A stretch of 54,175 nt of DNA from positions 1-54,175 of the forward strand of contig CACJFS010000008.1 of assembly GCA_902592715.1 (NCBI GenBank), in the 5' to 3' direction. Of the stretch, positions 1 to 9,922 are shown in pieces (position 1 is the stretch's first letter; the number at the start of each line of letters is the position of its first letter). The notes beneath the pieces are model-generated. The model saw only the letters and a list, made by a program, of their open reading frames with translations. It had not been told where the DNA came from and ran no database searches. Source of the stretch: an uncultured Pelagibacteraceae bacterium (lineage in GTDB: Bacteria; Pseudomonadota; Alphaproteobacteria; Pelagibacterales; Pelagibacteraceae). The position numbers and the translations under genes were made by a program.

Positions 1-2
1 TA

Positions 3-716
3 TTTAATGACATATTGGAAAGAGAAATAGCGGATACAAAAATAATTATCAAATCATTGATTTTAGAAAAAAAATCTAAGCTAAGAAGCCTATTTGAAAA
101 AGATAAACAAATAATTTGTACACCAGTGTATGAGGATGATAACAGATCATTAAATGTAATAATTCAGAATTTTTTAATAAAAAATAAACTCAGTCTATCC
201 CAAGAAATTAAAAATATACTTATCGAAAGATCTAAAGGAGATAGGATTAATTTAAAAAATGAACTATCAAAGTTAAAAAGCTTAATGATTAGCAAGAATA
301 AAGTAAGCACAGATGATGTCATGAAGCTTTCTAATCTTGCAGAAAACTATAGTGTATTCGAATTATCTGACAATTACTTAGCAAAAAATTCAAGAAAAGT
401 ATCAAATATACTTAATGAAAATAATTACTCATCAGAAGATTGTATATTAATAATAAGAACTATATTAAACAAATCAAAAAGACTTTTAAAAATTAGATCA
501 GAAATTGATGATAAAAAAAATATAGATCAAGTATTATCAAGTTTCAAACCACCAATATTTTGGAAAGAAAAAAGTATTGTTAAAAAACAGGCTCAATCAT
601 GGTCCACTGAAGAAGTAAAACATATAATATTTAAGATTAATAATTTAGAGGCTGAAGTTAAAAAAAATACAGCAAATTCAATGCTTTTTGTGTCTAATTT
701 TGTAAGTAATTACTAG
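3..716 (+). CDS. holA: DNA polymerase III subunit delta, 5'-truncated by window edge
   Basis: This is the clamp-loader delta subunit, which opens the beta sliding clamp during loading. The reading frame is open to the left edge (frame begins at base 3), so only about 237 C-terminal residues of a normally ~340-residue protein are visible. The visible part has the family's lid and collar layout: a helical stretch with ERSKGDRINLKNELSKL, then NYSVFELSDNYLA, then the C-terminal helical domain with a PPIFWKEK motif. A TTG at base 15 is not a credible start. It converges with parB, and the two stop codons share the palindrome CTAG. The family call is confident; the start lies outside the window. 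Confidence 0.85.
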   Translation, partial: FNDILEREIADTKIIIKSLILEKKSKLRSLFEKDKQIICTPVYEDDNRSLNVIIQNFLIKNKLSLSQEIKNILIERSKGDRINLKNELSKLKSLMISKNKVSTDDVMKLSNLAENYSVFELSDNYLAKNSRKVSNILNENNYSSEDCILIIRTILNKSKRLLKIRSEIDDKKNIDQVLSSFKPPIFWKEKSIVKKQAQSWSTEEVKHIIFKINNLEAEVKKNTANSMLFVSNFVSNY

Positions 717-1564
717 TAATATTTTTTAATAATCTCTACTAATTTATCAAGCTGATCAGCCCCTTTATACTCCAAACTAATTATTCCAGAATTATTTCTT
801 TTATTCTTAACAAAAACTCTCATTCCAATTTTGTCTGTTAACTCTTCTTCAAGACTTACAATATTTGGATCTTTTTTCTTAGTAGGACTATTAGAACTAG
901 ATTTCAACATACGCACTAAACTTTCAGCTTGCCTTACTGATAGTTTTTTTGAAATAATCTTCTTTGCTAAAAGAATAGCATTATCTAGACCGACTAAAAT
1001 TTTTGCATGACCCTGAGATAGTTTTTCTTCAATTATTAATTCTATAATTTCTTGTGGAAGAGAGAGAAGTCGTAAACAATTTGATATATGTGCTCTACTT
1101 TTTCCAATGAATTTGGATACTTTATCTTGGTCATAACTAAATTCATCAATCAATCTTTTATATCCTTCAGCTTCTTCGATAGGGTTTAAATCTTTTCTTT
1201 GGACATTTTCTACAATCGCAAATTCCAATGACTTTAAATTATCTGCATTAATTACGACAATAGGAACCTCATGCAGACCTGCATATTGTGCTGCTTGCCA
1301 TCTTCTTTCTCCAGCTATTATTTCAAATTTATCTTGTACATCAGTAGACGGTCTTACGATGATAGGTTGGATAATTCCTCGTTCTCTTATGGAGTTAGTT
1401 AATTCCTCTAAAGCTATTTCATCAAATTTTTTTCTAGGCTGATACTTATTTCTAACTAAAGAACTTATTGAAATATTTTTTTTATCATCAATTTTTCCAC
1501 TATCACCTATTAAAGAAGATAGTCCTCTTCCAAGACCCTTTTTAGATTTAAACGGATTTATCAT
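713..1564 (-). CDS. parB: chromosome partitioning protein ParB
   Basis: ParB is a CTP-dependent DNA clamp that loads at parS sites and spreads to organise the origin region for ParA-driven segregation. The 283-residue protein has the N-terminal ParA-contact motif GLGRGLSSLIGD (about 10-21), the ParB/Srx domain with the CTP-binding GERRWQAA box, then a helix-turn-helix (KVSKFIGKSRAHISNCLRL) and a C-terminal dimerisation region. Its ATG overlaps the parA stop by four bases (ATGA), so the pair is probably translationally coupled. Two parS sites lie 1.4-1.7 kb away, in rsmG and mnmG. Length and layout are normal. Confidence 0.95.
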   Translation of the reverse strand: MINPFKSKKGLGRGLSSLIGDSGKIDDKKNISISSLVRNKYQPRKKFDEIALEELTNSIRERGIIQPIIVRPSTDVQDKFEIIAGERRWQAAQYAGLHEVPIVVINADNLKSLEFAIVENVQRKDLNPIEEAEGYKRLIDEFSYDQDKVSKFIGKSRAHISNCLRLLSLPQEIIELIIEEKLSQGHAKILVGLDNAILLAKKIISKKLSVRQAESLVRMLKSSSNSPTKKKDPNIVSLEEELTDKIGMRVFVKNKRNNSGIISLEYKGADQLDKLVEIIKKYY

Positions 1565-2361
1565 GCTGCGGTCTCCACTGGTTTGTCTTGATTTAAAAAT
1601 TCCTCTGTAAAATTAAAATATGCTTTGCTGCCTGGACATGTCTTATCATAAATTAGTACTGGTACGCCGTGTGAGGGTGCTTCTGATAATCTAACATTTC
1701 TAGGTACGGCTGTACTATAAACTTTATCCTTAAAATAGTTCCTTGCCTCTGTTTCTACCTCACCTGATAATTTATTTCTTCTATCATACATGGTCAAAAG
1801 TATTCCTCTTATGTCTAAAGATGGATTTAGGTTTGACTTTATTCTCTCAATTGTTTTAATAAGCTGTGTGAGTCCCTCTAAAGCAAAAAATTCTGTCTGA
1901 AGAGGTACCACAAGCGCATCAGAGGCTACTAATGCCATAACTGTAAGGAGGCTCAAAGAAGGTGGACAGTCAACTATGATATAATCATACAATGGCTCAG
2001 AATTATTTAAAATCAGGGCTAATTCATCTTTAAGTTTAAAGGCTCTCCGACTATCACCTGCTGTTTCCACTTCTAATCCAGACAAATCAACATTTGATGA
2101 TATCAAATCTAAATTTTCAAAGCCTGTAGACTGGATTACTTCTAAAATTTTTTTATTTCCATTCAATACATCGTAAATTGTTTGATCAGAACTTGTTGTA
2201 TTAGATAATCCAAGGCCTGTTGTAGCATTACCTTGAGGATCAAGATCGATTACAAGAATTTTTTTTCCTTTCATAGTTAAACCAGCAGCAAGATTAATGA
2301 CAGTGGTAGTCTTTCCCACGCCACCTTTCTGATTTATGACAGAAATAATTTTTTTATTCAT
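1561..2361 (-). CDS. parA: chromosome partitioning ATPase ParA (Soj)
   Basis: ParA is a deviant-Walker ATPase that binds DNA non-specifically as an ATP dimer and pulls ParB-parS complexes apart. The 266-residue protein opens with the Walker A motif QKGGVGKTT, has DLDPQGNATTGLG just after, and a Walker B-like YIIVDCPPSLSLLT. These are chromosomal ParA/Soj hallmarks. There is no N-terminal DNA-binding extension of the plasmid type. It overlaps rsmG upstream and parB downstream by a few bases, in the classic alphaproteobacterial mnmG-rsmG-parA-parB order near the origin. Confidence 0.96.
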   Translation of the reverse strand: MNKKIISVINQKGGVGKTTTVINLAAGLTMKGKKILVIDLDPQGNATTGLGLSNTTSSDQTIYDVLNGNKKILEVIQSTGFENLDLISSNVDLSGLEVETAGDSRRAFKLKDELALILNNSEPLYDYIIVDCPPSLSLLTVMALVASDALVVPLQTEFFALEGLTQLIKTIERIKSNLNPSLDIRGILLTMYDRRNKLSGEVETEARNYFKDKVYSTAVPRNVRLSEAPSHGVPVLIYDKTCPGSKAYFNFTEEFLNQDKPVETAA

Positions 2362-2998
2362 ATTTTTTTTTTAAATTTGATATTTTTACTACTGATGACT
2401 CATCACTTGTTAAACTTTTCATTTCCTCTAAGTCAAATTTCCATTTTGTAGAGACATCTTTTAAAATTTTTTTTCCACTCTTACCTAAATACATGACTAT
2501 GTACTTAAAATTTTTAAAATTCTTTGTTGCTAGATCAAAAATAACTGGTAATGGTTTGAATGCTCGACAAATTATTACATCTGTTACTAAATTTTTCTCT
2601 TCAAATATATTTTTTTGGTAAATTTTTGCTTCTAGTTTAAATTTTTTTACCATATCTCTTAAAAAATTGCTCTTGTGGTAACTCTTTTCATAGAAAATTA
2701 GCTTAAAACCTTGTTTTTTGGATTTCATCAAAATACCTAAAACTATACTAGGAAGCCCAGCACCAGAGCCAAGGTCAGTACATACGCGTATGTCATTTTT
2801 ATCAATAAAATCAATTGTTTGTGCACTATCGTAAATATGTCTTGTATTTATTGACTTTTCTGTACTTGAACTTATCAAATTTATTTTCCTATTTGTATTT
2901 AAAATTGACTGTGAATAGTCCTCTAACTCTTTCAAAGTTTCACGTGAAACATTTGGGAGATAAATTTTATCTGTTTTTATTATTTTCGAATCAATCAA
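2354..2998 (-). CDS. rsmG: 16S rRNA (guanine527-N7)-methyltransferase RsmG
   Basis: RsmG methylates G527 of 16S rRNA in the 530 loop using S-adenosylmethionine. The 214-residue protein has the GidB fold with the SAM-binding glycine-rich motif [16 protein letters not shown] and the downstream ICRAFKPLP motif. The N-terminal [13 protein letters not shown] segment is typical of the family, and its codons contain a parS palindrome (see separate entry). The ATG overlaps the mnmG stop as ATGA. It sits between mnmG and parA as in many bacteria. Confidence 0.94.
   Translation of the reverse strand: MIDSKIIKTDKIYLPNVSRETLKELEDYSQSILNTNRKINLISSSTEKSINTRHIYDSAQTIDFIDKNDIRVCTDLGSGAGLPSIVLGILMKSKKQGFKLIFYEKSYHKSNFLRDMVKKFKLEAKIYQKNIFEEKNLVTDVIICRAFKPLPVIFDLATKNFKNFKYIVMYLGKSGKKILKDVSTKWKFDLEEMKSLTSDESSVVKISNLKKKYE
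2936..2951. promoter_or_regulatory. parS: parS centromere site inside rsmG
   Basis: The core GTTTCACGTGAAAC at 2937-2950 is a perfect palindrome and matches the bacterial parS core. Over 16 bases it differs from TGTTTCACGTGAAACA only at the first position. It encodes V-S-R-E-T of RsmG, a place where parS is known to be embedded in other bacteria. With parA and parB about 0.6-2.2 kb away it is very likely a functional ParB loading site. Confidence 0.9.
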
Positions 2999-4866
2999 GC
3001 TATATGCTTAATAGACTTTCTTTTGACATGAGACAACAAAATATATACTGCAGCTGGAGTAATTCCATCTATTCTAAGTGCTTGGCCAAGAGTTTTTGGC
3101 TTTATTTCCTTAAATTTTGACTTAACTTCATTTGATAGTCCAGAAAATTGGTCATAATCAAGATTATCAGGTATTTTAAGATTTTCATCCCTTTTAAATG
3201 CTAGAATATCTGCATTTTGCTTCTTTAAATATCCTTTATAGTGTGCTTTTATTTCAATTTGTTCATCTATTTCACGTGAAACATGTTCAATTTCTGGCCA
3301 AATTTCTCTAATTTTTATCATATTTACTGAATTTTGACTTAATATTTCTATTGCATTCCTTTTAACCCCATCTTTCGCAATATTTATTCCAAATTTTGAG
3401 GCTTTTGATGGAGTAATCAAAGAACTTTCCATAATTTTCAAACTTTTATTAAGTTTAGATTCCTTCTCTTTATATATAATTTTCCTCTCATTTAATATAA
3501 GTCCAATATCAATTCCTTTTTGAGTTAGTCTAAGATCTGCATTATCAGATCTCAAAGATAGCCTATATTCTGCCCTTGAAGTAAACATTCTGTAAGGCTC
3601 AGCAACTCCTTTTGTGACTAAATCATCTATCATCACACCTATATATGCTTCAGATCTATCAAGGATGAATGGTTCTTTACCTAATATAGAAAGAGAAGCA
3701 TTAATTCCGGCAATCAAACCTTGAGCGGCTGCCTCTTCATAACCTGTTGTGCCATTTATTTGTCCTGCTAAGTAAAGATTTCTAATTTTTTTTGTCTCTA
3801 ACGTTAAAAATAGCTCTCTTGGATCCACAAAGTCATATTCTATAGCATATCCAGGTCTTAAAATCTTAACGTTTTCTAAACCATTGATATTATTACATAT
3901 TTCTTGCTGTATTTTAGCGGGAAGGGAAGTTGAAATTCCATTAGGATATATAGTTTTATCATTTAGACCCTCTGGCTCCAAAAATATTTGATGCTTTTGT
4001 TTGTCGGCAAACTTTACAATTTTATCTTCTATAGAGGGACAGTATCTCGGACCAACTCCCTGGATACTTCCAGAATACATGGCACTACTTTTTATATTTT
4101 TAGAAATGATATCATGTACTGCTTGATTGGTATAAGTCATCCTACAAGTAATTTGTCTATTAATATTTTTTTTAGTAAGGAAAGAAAAAAAATATGGATC
4201 TTCATCTGCATGCTGTTCCTCAAGTTTTTTGAAATTAATTGTCGTTGCATCTAGCCTTGGAGGTGTTCCTGTTTTTAATCTTCCAATTTTGAAATTATAT
4301 TTTTCTAACTGTTCACTTAAGCCAGTTGAAGGTTTTTCATTAAATCTCCCTGCAGGTGTTTTTTCATTACCAATATGGATTAACCCGTTTAGAAAAGTTC
4401 CAGTTGTTAAAATTATTTTTGATGAGAGTACTTTTTTACCTTCTTGTGTTATAAAACCAATTATATTGTTTTTATCAAAAATAAACTCTATTACAGGATC
4501 TGAAAAAATGCTTAAATTACAGTAGTTTACCAATTTTTCTTGCATATATTTCTTATAAAGTGATCTATCACTTTGTGTACGTGGTCCCCGCACTGCAGGA
4601 CCTCTACTTCTGTTTAATAATCGAAATTGTATTCCTGATTTATCCGCAACTTCTCCCATTACACCATCTAGTGCGTCTATCTCTCGAACAAGATGACCTT
4701 TGCCTAATCCTCCTATAGCTGGATTACATGACATCTCACCAATAGTATCAAATTTATGTGTAAATAAAGCTGTATTTACTCTCAATCTAGCAGATGCTGC
4801 AGCTGCTTCACATCCAGCATGCCCTCCGCCAATTACAACTACATCAAATGATAACTCATTTTTCAT
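2995..4866 (-). CDS. mnmG: tRNA uridine-5-carboxymethylaminomethyl modification enzyme MnmG (GidA)
   Basis: MnmG works with MnmE to install the cmnm5 group on wobble U34 of certain tRNAs, using FAD, NADH and methylene-tetrahydrofolate. At 623 residues it has normal length. The FAD-binding motif [14 protein letters not shown] is at the N-terminus, followed by [22 protein letters not shown] and [11 protein letters not shown]. Further family signatures are [23 protein letters not shown], and near the C-terminus the [13 protein letters not shown] loop. It is leftward, downstream of mnmE with a 76-bp gap and overlapping rsmG. A parS site lies in its 3' third. Confidence 0.97.
   Translation of the reverse strand: MKNELSFDVVVIGGGHAGCEAAAASARLRVNTALFTHKFDTIGEMSCNPAIGGLGKGHLVREIDALDGVMGEVADKSGIQFRLLNRSRGPAVRGPRTQSDRSLYKKYMQEKLVNYCNLSIFSDPVIEFIFDKNNIIGFITQEGKKVLSSKIILTTGTFLNGLIHIGNEKTPAGRFNEKPSTGLSEQLEKYNFKIGRLKTGTPPRLDATTINFKKLEEQHADEDPYFFSFLTKKNINRQITCRMTYTNQAVHDIISKNIKSSAMYSGSIQGVGPRYCPSIEDKIVKFADKQKHQIFLEPEGLNDKTIYPNGISTSLPAKIQQEICNNINGLENVKILRPGYAIEYDFVDPRELFLTLETKKIRNLYLAGQINGTTGYEEAAAQGLIAGINASLSILGKEPFILDRSEAYIGVMIDDLVTKGVAEPYRMFTSRAEYRLSLRSDNADLRLTQKGIDIGLILNERKIIYKEKESKLNKSLKIMESSLITPSKASKFGINIAKDGVKRNAIEILSQNSVNMIKIREIWPEIEHVSREIDEQIEIKAHYKGYLKKQNADILAFKRDENLKIPDNLDYDQFSGLSNEVKSKFKEIKPKTLGQALRIDGITPAAVYILLSHVKRKSIKHIA
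3268..3283. promoter_or_regulatory. parS: second parS-like site, inside mnmG
   Basis: The sequence TATTTCACGTGAAACA differs from the 16-base parS consensus TGTTTCACGTGAAACA at one base and keeps the TTTCACGTGAAA core. It encodes H-V-S-R-E of MnmG. It lies about 330 bp from the rsmG site. Two such palindromes this close, in a genome where CACGTG is otherwise rare, argue strongly for a paired ParB loading region. Confidence 0.82.
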
Positions 4867-4942
4867 AGCCGTAATTTATTATTGATCTTAAAATTTACAA
4901 GAAAACACTTAAAAATGTCTAAAAACCAAATAAATTCAGTGC

Positions 4943-6274
4943 TTATTTACCTATACAAAAATCATTAAAAATAGACTCTAATATTTCTTCGACATCTACT
5001 TTACCAACAATCATTCCTAAATGTCTGGTTGCCAATCTTAAATCTTCTGCAGCTTTATCAAAATCTTCTTGAGAGTTTTTTTTCTCAAAGTTGATTAAAT
5101 TTTGAACACAAGCTTCTAAACTTTGTCTATGTCTTTCTCTCGTAATGAGAGTTTCGTTTGAACTAACAAATTTATTTTTTAGTTTATCTTTAATTATATT
5201 TATTAACTCTTCTAAGTTTGTTTCATTTTTAATTGATAAAAAAATTGGATTAAACTTTTCAATTTGTTGATTAATATCTTTATAACCAAGATCTATTTTA
5301 TTAATTACAATTATTGATTTTTCACTAATCAAATCGTTCAAAAATCCAGTAAAATTAACACTTTTTGGCTCAATTACTATTATGTTAAGATCCGCATCCT
5401 CAGCACGTTTAAGAGCAAGTTTGATTCCTTTTTTTTCTATCTCATCTTTAGATTCTCTTATCCCCGCAGTATCGGAAATCACAACTGGGTAACCATCTAA
5501 ATTTAAATGAGCTTCAATAACATCTCTGGTTGTTCCTGCAATTTCTGAAACAATGGCTACATCACGATTAGAAAGATAATTCAGTAAGGAAGATTTCCCT
5601 GCATTTGCGGGTCCAATAATTGCAATCTTAAAACCTTCTCTAATTCTTTCTCCAACTTTTTGATCATCTAAAATTTTTTCAATTTCTTTTCTTACTTTTT
5701 CAGAATTATTTTTAATATTTTTAATTACATCATCCGGAAGATCCTCCTCAGGAAAATCAATTTTAGCTTCAACGTTTGATAAAATTTTTAAAAGTTTTCC
5801 TCTAAGAAAATTAAATTTTTCCGAACTTTTTCCACTCATGATATTAACAGCTTGTTGTCTTTGGATTTCCGTTTCAGCAGAAATTAAATCAGAAATACTT
5901 TCGGCCTTTAGAAGATTTATCTTTTCATTTTGAAAAGCAAGTTTTGTAAACTCTCCTGGTTCAGCCAAACGAGAATCATCTAATTTTGATAATTGATCTA
6001 AAATTGATCTCACAACTGCTATACTGCCGTGTACATGAATTTCTGCCATATCTTCACCTGTGTAGCTCTCAGGGGCAGGAAACCACAATAATATACCTTC
6101 ATCTATAAGCTCAGAACTGTTGATTTTATTGAATTTTTTTAAAGTTGCTACTCTCGGTTTGGGGAGCTCACTATTTATTAACAACTTAATTATATTTTCA
6201 GTATTTGATCCAGATAATCTTATAACTGCAATTCCAGATACACCAGGTCCTGAAGAGAGAGCATAAATTGTCAT
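4943..6274 (-). CDS. mnmE: tRNA modification GTPase MnmE (TrmE)
   Basis: MnmE is the GTPase partner of MnmG in U34 tRNA modification. The 443-residue protein has the N-terminal folate-binding domain beginning MTIYALSSGPGVSGIAVIRLSG, a central helical domain, and an inserted G domain with P-loop GPANAGKSSLLN, G3 DTAG and G4 NKID. It ends with the family's invariant C-terminal CIGK, which carries the catalytic cysteine. It heads the mnmE-mnmG-rsmG-parA-parB run. All key motifs are intact. Confidence 0.97.
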   Translation of the reverse strand: MTIYALSSGPGVSGIAVIRLSGSNTENIIKLLINSELPKPRVATLKKFNKINSSELIDEGILLWFPAPESYTGEDMAEIHVHGSIAVVRSILDQLSKLDDSRLAEPGEFTKLAFQNEKINLLKAESISDLISAETEIQRQQAVNIMSGKSSEKFNFLRGKLLKILSNVEAKIDFPEEDLPDDVIKNIKNNSEKVRKEIEKILDDQKVGERIREGFKIAIIGPANAGKSSLLNYLSNRDVAIVSEIAGTTRDVIEAHLNLDGYPVVISDTAGIRESKDEIEKKGIKLALKRAEDADLNIIVIEPKSVNFTGFLNDLISEKSIIVINKIDLGYKDINQQIEKFNPIFLSIKNETNLEELINIIKDKLKNKFVSSNETLITRERHRQSLEACVQNLINFEKKNSQEDFDKAAEDLRLATRHLGMIVGKVDVEEILESIFNDFCIGK

Positions 6275-6322
6275 AATTAATTATTATAGTTTTATATTCA
6301 TCAAAATTATATATTTATCTTA

Positions 6323-7147
6323 ATGATTGTTTGGTTAGCTTCATATCCTAAAAGTGGAAATACGTGGGTAAGAACTATTATCTCTTCGTTACTTTTTTCG
6401 AGTAATGGAAAATTTGATATGGAATTATTAAAAAACATACCTCAGTTTCCAAGACAAGATCATTTCAAAGGATTAACGGATGACTATTCGGACTTAAACA
6501 AGGTTTTCAAGTATTGGATAAAAGCCCAAGAAAGAATTAACCTTGAAAATAAGATTTGGTTTTATAAAACACATAACGCTAATATTAAAATTGGTAATTA
6601 TTCTTTTACAAATAGAGAAAATACACTTGCAACAATTTATATAGTTAGAGACCCAAGGAATTTAGTAAGTTCTATTGCTAATCATTTTAATTTAACGAAT
6701 GAACAGGCAAAAAATTTTATGATTGAAAAAAAGGCCTTGAAAGAAAATATTGGTGGTGAAAGTGGTGTAATAACACCCATAACTGATTGGGAAGATCACT
6801 ATATATCTTGGTGTCGGCACAATAATAATTTATTAATTATAAGGTACGAAGATCTTATTAATAATACAAAAAAAGAGATCTTTAGGATTTGTGAATTTTT
6901 AGGTAAATTAACCAAAATTGACTTTGATGATAATAAAATTGAGAAGATAATTGAAACTACTAATTTTAAAGAACTACAAAAATTAGAAGCTAATGGGGGT
7001 TTTAAGGAATATAAAGATACCAAAGAAAAATTTAATTTCTTTTACAAGGGACCAGAAAATAATTGGGGAAAAGATATTGATATAAATATAATAAATCAAA
7101 TAGAGATGAAATTTAAAAAAACTATGAAACAGTTAAGATATTTGTAA
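6323..7147 (+). CDS. sulfotransferase domain protein
   Basis: A probable PAPS-dependent sulfotransferase; the acceptor is unknown. The 274-residue protein starts MIVWLASYPKSGNTWVR, where YPKSGNTW is the 5'-phosphosulfate-binding loop. TIYIVRDPRNLVSS (about residues 108-121) is the 3'-phosphate-binding motif, and FFYKGPENNWGK near the C-terminus matches the closing KG-x-x-GxW motif. No signal peptide is visible, so it should be cytoplasmic. It lies alone on the plus strand inside the otherwise leftward origin-proximal cluster between mnmE and rho, which suggests a later insertion. It is one of three sulfotransferase-type genes in this window. Confidence 0.85.
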   Translation: MIVWLASYPKSGNTWVRTIISSLLFSSNGKFDMELLKNIPQFPRQDHFKGLTDDYSDLNKVFKYWIKAQERINLENKIWFYKTHNANIKIGNYSFTNRENTLATIYIVRDPRNLVSSIANHFNLTNEQAKNFMIEKKALKENIGGESGVITPITDWEDHYISWCRHNNNLLIIRYEDLINNTKKEIFRICEFLGKLTKIDFDDNKIEKIIETTNFKELQKLEANGGFKEYKDTKEKFNFFYKGPENNWGKDIDINIINQIEMKFKKTMKQLRYL

Positions 7148-7160
7148 GTTTACTTAAAAA

Positions 7161-8432
7161 CTATGAAGGCTTGTTCATCGAATTAAAGAACTCAGCATTA
7201 TTTTTTGTAGTCTTTAATTTAGAATTAATGAAATCGATAGCATCCATAGATCCCATAGGAGCAATTATTCTCCGTAAAACATTCATTTTTTGAAGATCGT
7301 TTTTGTCAAAAATTAATTCCTCTCTTCTTGTTCCTGATTTGGTAATGTCAATCGCTGGGTAAATTCTTTTTTCTGATATTTTTCTATCTAAGATTGTTTC
7401 ACTATTTCCAGTTCCTTTAAATTCTTCAAAGATTACCTCATCCATTCTGCTTCCTGTATCAATAAGAGCAGTAGCTATAATTGTTAGGGATCCACCTTCC
7501 TCTATATTTCTAGCAGCACCAAAAAACCTTTTGGGTCTCTGAAGTGCATTTGCATCCACTCCACCTGTTAAGACTTTTCCTGAGCTTGGAACAACTGCAT
7601 TATAGGCTCTTCCTAGTCTAGTTATAGAGTCTAATAAAATTACAACATCTTTTTTATGTTCGGTTAATCTTTTAGCTTTTTCAATCACCATTTCTGCTAC
7701 AGCTACATGACGTTGTGCTGGTTCATCAAACGTAGAACTAATAACTTCACCTTTGACTGTTCTCTGCATATCTGTAACTTCCTCAGGTCTTTCATCTATT
7801 AATAGAACCATTAGATAACATTCTGGATGATTGGCTGTGATAGAGTTAGCTATACTTTGTAAAATCATTGTTTTACCAGCTTTTGGAGGTGAAATAATTA
7901 AAGATCTTTGGCCTTTTCCAATTGGACTGACCAAGTCAATTAGTCTTGGGGTTAAATCAGGTTTTTTTTCAACTTTGTTTGTTTCAACTTCCATTCCTAA
8001 TTGTTTGTTTGGATAAAGAGGCGTTAAGTTATCAAAAGCAATTTTGTGTTTAAATTTATCTGGTTCTTCAAAATTTATTTTACTAACTTGAAGAAGTGCA
8101 AAATATCTCTCTCCTTCTTTTGGAGATCTAATAGGTCCTTCAACACTATCACCAGTTCTTAAACCAAATCTTCTGATTTGACTAGGGCTTACATATATAT
8201 CATCAGCTCCTGGTAAATAGTTTGACTCCATAGCTCTAAGAAACCCAAAACCGTCTTGGAGTAATTGCAAAACACCTCCACCGGTAATCTCTTCACCTTT
8301 TTCTGCAAGTTTTTTTAAAATTGCAAAATAAATTTCTTGCCTACGTAATGTGCTTGCGTTTTCTATACCTAGCTTTTCAGCTTCGGTGATTAACTTTTCT
8401 GAGCTTTTTTCTTTTAATTCTTGAATATTCAT
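7161..8432 (-). CDS. rho: transcription termination factor Rho
   Basis: Rho is the hexameric RNA helicase that ends transcription at Rho-dependent sites. The 423-residue protein has the N-terminal Rho-N helical domain (about 1-45), the cold-shock-like primary RNA-binding domain with [23 protein letters not shown], and the ATPase core with Walker [13 protein letters not shown], Walker [17 protein letters not shown] and the Q/R-loop region [25 protein letters not shown]. Size and motifs are standard. Since nearly all convergent genes here leave no room for hairpin terminators, Rho may carry much of the termination load; that last point is inference. Confidence 0.98.
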   Translation of the reverse strand: MNIQELKEKSSEKLITEAEKLGIENASTLRRQEIYFAILKKLAEKGEEITGGGVLQLLQDGFGFLRAMESNYLPGADDIYVSPSQIRRFGLRTGDSVEGPIRSPKEGERYFALLQVSKINFEEPDKFKHKIAFDNLTPLYPNKQLGMEVETNKVEKKPDLTPRLIDLVSPIGKGQRSLIISPPKAGKTMILQSIANSITANHPECYLMVLLIDERPEEVTDMQRTVKGEVISSTFDEPAQRHVAVAEMVIEKAKRLTEHKKDVVILLDSITRLGRAYNAVVPSSGKVLTGGVDANALQRPKRFFGAARNIEEGGSLTIIATALIDTGSRMDEVIFEEFKGTGNSETILDRKISEKRIYPAIDITKSGTRREELIFDKNDLQKMNVLRRIIAPMGSMDAIDFINSKLKTTKNNAEFFNSMNKPS

Positions 8433-8491
8433 GTGTGGAAGTTTTTGTTAAAGATAAACTAAATATATATACTGATGTAAAAATTTCAACC

Positions 8492-8926
8492 CTAGATAGG
8501 CTTAAAAACAACAATAAAAACAATGAAAATAAGCAATACTGTAGGTATCTCGTTTATTATCCTAAAAAATCTGGATGATTTTGAGTTTTCTTTAGATTTT
8601 AACGAGCGAATACATTTGCCCAGATATTCATGATAAATTGTTAAAATCACTACTGATAGAATTTTAAGTTGTAACCATAAATATGTGAAACTTTCAATTC
8701 CATTAATCCAAATCAATATAATTCCAAAAAGCCAAGACAAAATCATGGCTGGTCGCATGATATAATTATAAAGTTTTCTTTCCATCGTTTCAAAAATTTC
8801 AGTAGCTTGATCCTTTTCAAAATTTTCAACGTGGTAAACAAATATTCTTGGTAAATATAGTAAGCCTGCCATCCAAGAAATTACTGCTATTAGATGAAGT
8901 GATTTAAATAAAAGATATCCACTCAT
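8492..8926 (-). CDS. hemJ: protoporphyrinogen IX oxidase HemJ-like membrane protein
   Basis: HemJ (UPF0093) oxidises protoporphyrinogen IX to protoporphyrin IX, the step before ferrochelatase, in many alphaproteobacteria lacking HemG and HemY. The 144-residue protein has about four transmembrane helices and starts with KSLHLIAVISWMAGLLYLPRIFVYH, which holds the conserved heme-ligand histidine and the AGLLYLPR motif. RPAMILSW is also typical. It lies three bases downstream of hemH and completes a leftward hemE-hemH-hemJ run, giving consecutive late steps of heme synthesis. Confidence 0.88.
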   Translation of the reverse strand: MSGYLLFKSLHLIAVISWMAGLLYLPRIFVYHVENFEKDQATEIFETMERKLYNYIMRPAMILSWLFGIILIWINGIESFTYLWLQLKILSVVILTIYHEYLGKCIRSLKSKENSKSSRFFRIINEIPTVLLIFIVFIVVFKPI

Positions 8927-8929
8927 TGA

Positions 8930-9922
8930 TTATAAATTTTTTGAAATAAGGTGTTTGAATAAAAAAATATGATCTTCATTATCATTTAAGCAAGGTATCA
9001 TTTCAAAGTTTTCACCACCCGATTTAATAAAACTTTCCTTTCCTTGGATAGATATTTCTTCTAAAGTCTCAACACAATCAGATGAAAAACCAGGACATAT
9101 AACTAAAATATTTTTTTTTCCCTCTTTTGGCAGGGCTTCAAAAGTTTTGTCCGTATAAGGTTGCAACCATTCTTGAGGACCAAATCTTGATTGAAATGTT
9201 GTTATAATTTTAATATCTGAATATTTTTCAGAAATTAGTCTAGTGGTTTTATGACAATAGCAATGATAGGGATCACCCTTGTCAAAATATTTTTTTGGTA
9301 TTCCATGATATGAGGCTACTATTAAATCTGGTTTCCAATTAATTTCGCTAATTTTTTTTACAATACTATTTTTAATAGCATCTATATATAATGGTTCTGA
9401 CTCATAATGAGGAATTATTTTTAAATTTGGTTGCCACCTCATATTCATAAGGGTTCTATAAACCTCGTCACATACAGTTGCTGTCGTTGCAGCAGCATAC
9501 TGAGGATAAAGAGGTAGTATTATTAAATTTTCACAACCTTTCTCATGTAGCTCATTTATTTTGCTTCTAATACTTGGATTGCCATACCGCATAGCAAAAT
9601 CAACTATCAACTTTTCATTACCAATTTTCTCAGATAATTTATGAGCTTGGCTTTCTGTAAAAAACCTAAGCGGTGACATGTTTTTGTCTTTCATCCATAT
9701 TTCTTTGTAAGCTTTGGCAGTTTTTGACGGCCTGAAAGTAAGTATAAATAAGTTAAGTATTACTTGCCAAATAAGAGGGTTTACCTCAATAACTCTTCTA
9801 TCTGATAAAAATTCCTTTAAGTATTTCCTTATATCCAGCCAACTAGTGGAGTCGGGTGTGCCAAGATTTATTATTAAAACACCTATTTTGCCATAATTAA
9901 CTTGTGGGTGATCTGATCTCAT
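8930..9922 (-). CDS. hemH: ferrochelatase
   Basis: Ferrochelatase inserts Fe2+ into protoporphyrin IX to make protoheme. The 330-residue protein contains GVLIINLGTPDS at the N-terminus, LPLYPQYAAATTATV in the middle, SYHGIPKKYFDKGDPYHCYCHKTTRL with the metal-binding histidine, TFQSRFGPQEWLQPYTD, and the C-terminal CPGFSSDCVETLEEI with the catalytic glutamate. All are family hallmarks. The ATG overlaps the hemE stop as ATGA, indicating coupling in the hemE-hemH-hemJ operon. Confidence 0.96.
   Translation of the reverse strand: MRSDHPQVNYGKIGVLIINLGTPDSTSWLDIRKYLKEFLSDRRVIEVNPLIWQVILNLFILTFRPSKTAKAYKEIWMKDKNMSPLRFFTESQAHKLSEKIGNEKLIVDFAMRYGNPSIRSKINELHEKGCENLIILPLYPQYAAATTATVCDEVYRTLMNMRWQPNLKIIPHYESEPLYIDAIKNSIVKKISEINWKPDLIVASYHGIPKKYFDKGDPYHCYCHKTTRLISEKYSDIKIITTFQSRFGPQEWLQPYTDKTFEALPKEGKKNILVICPGFSSDCVETLEEISIQGKESFIKSGGENFEMIPCLNDNEDHIFLFKHLISKNL

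Noticed and set aside
4229..4525. ORF of 98 codons on the plus strand within mnmG.
   Set aside because: It is the antisense shadow of a well-supported gene and has no family features; the same applies to other antisense ORFs such as those at 17144, 23978, 38386 and 45515.
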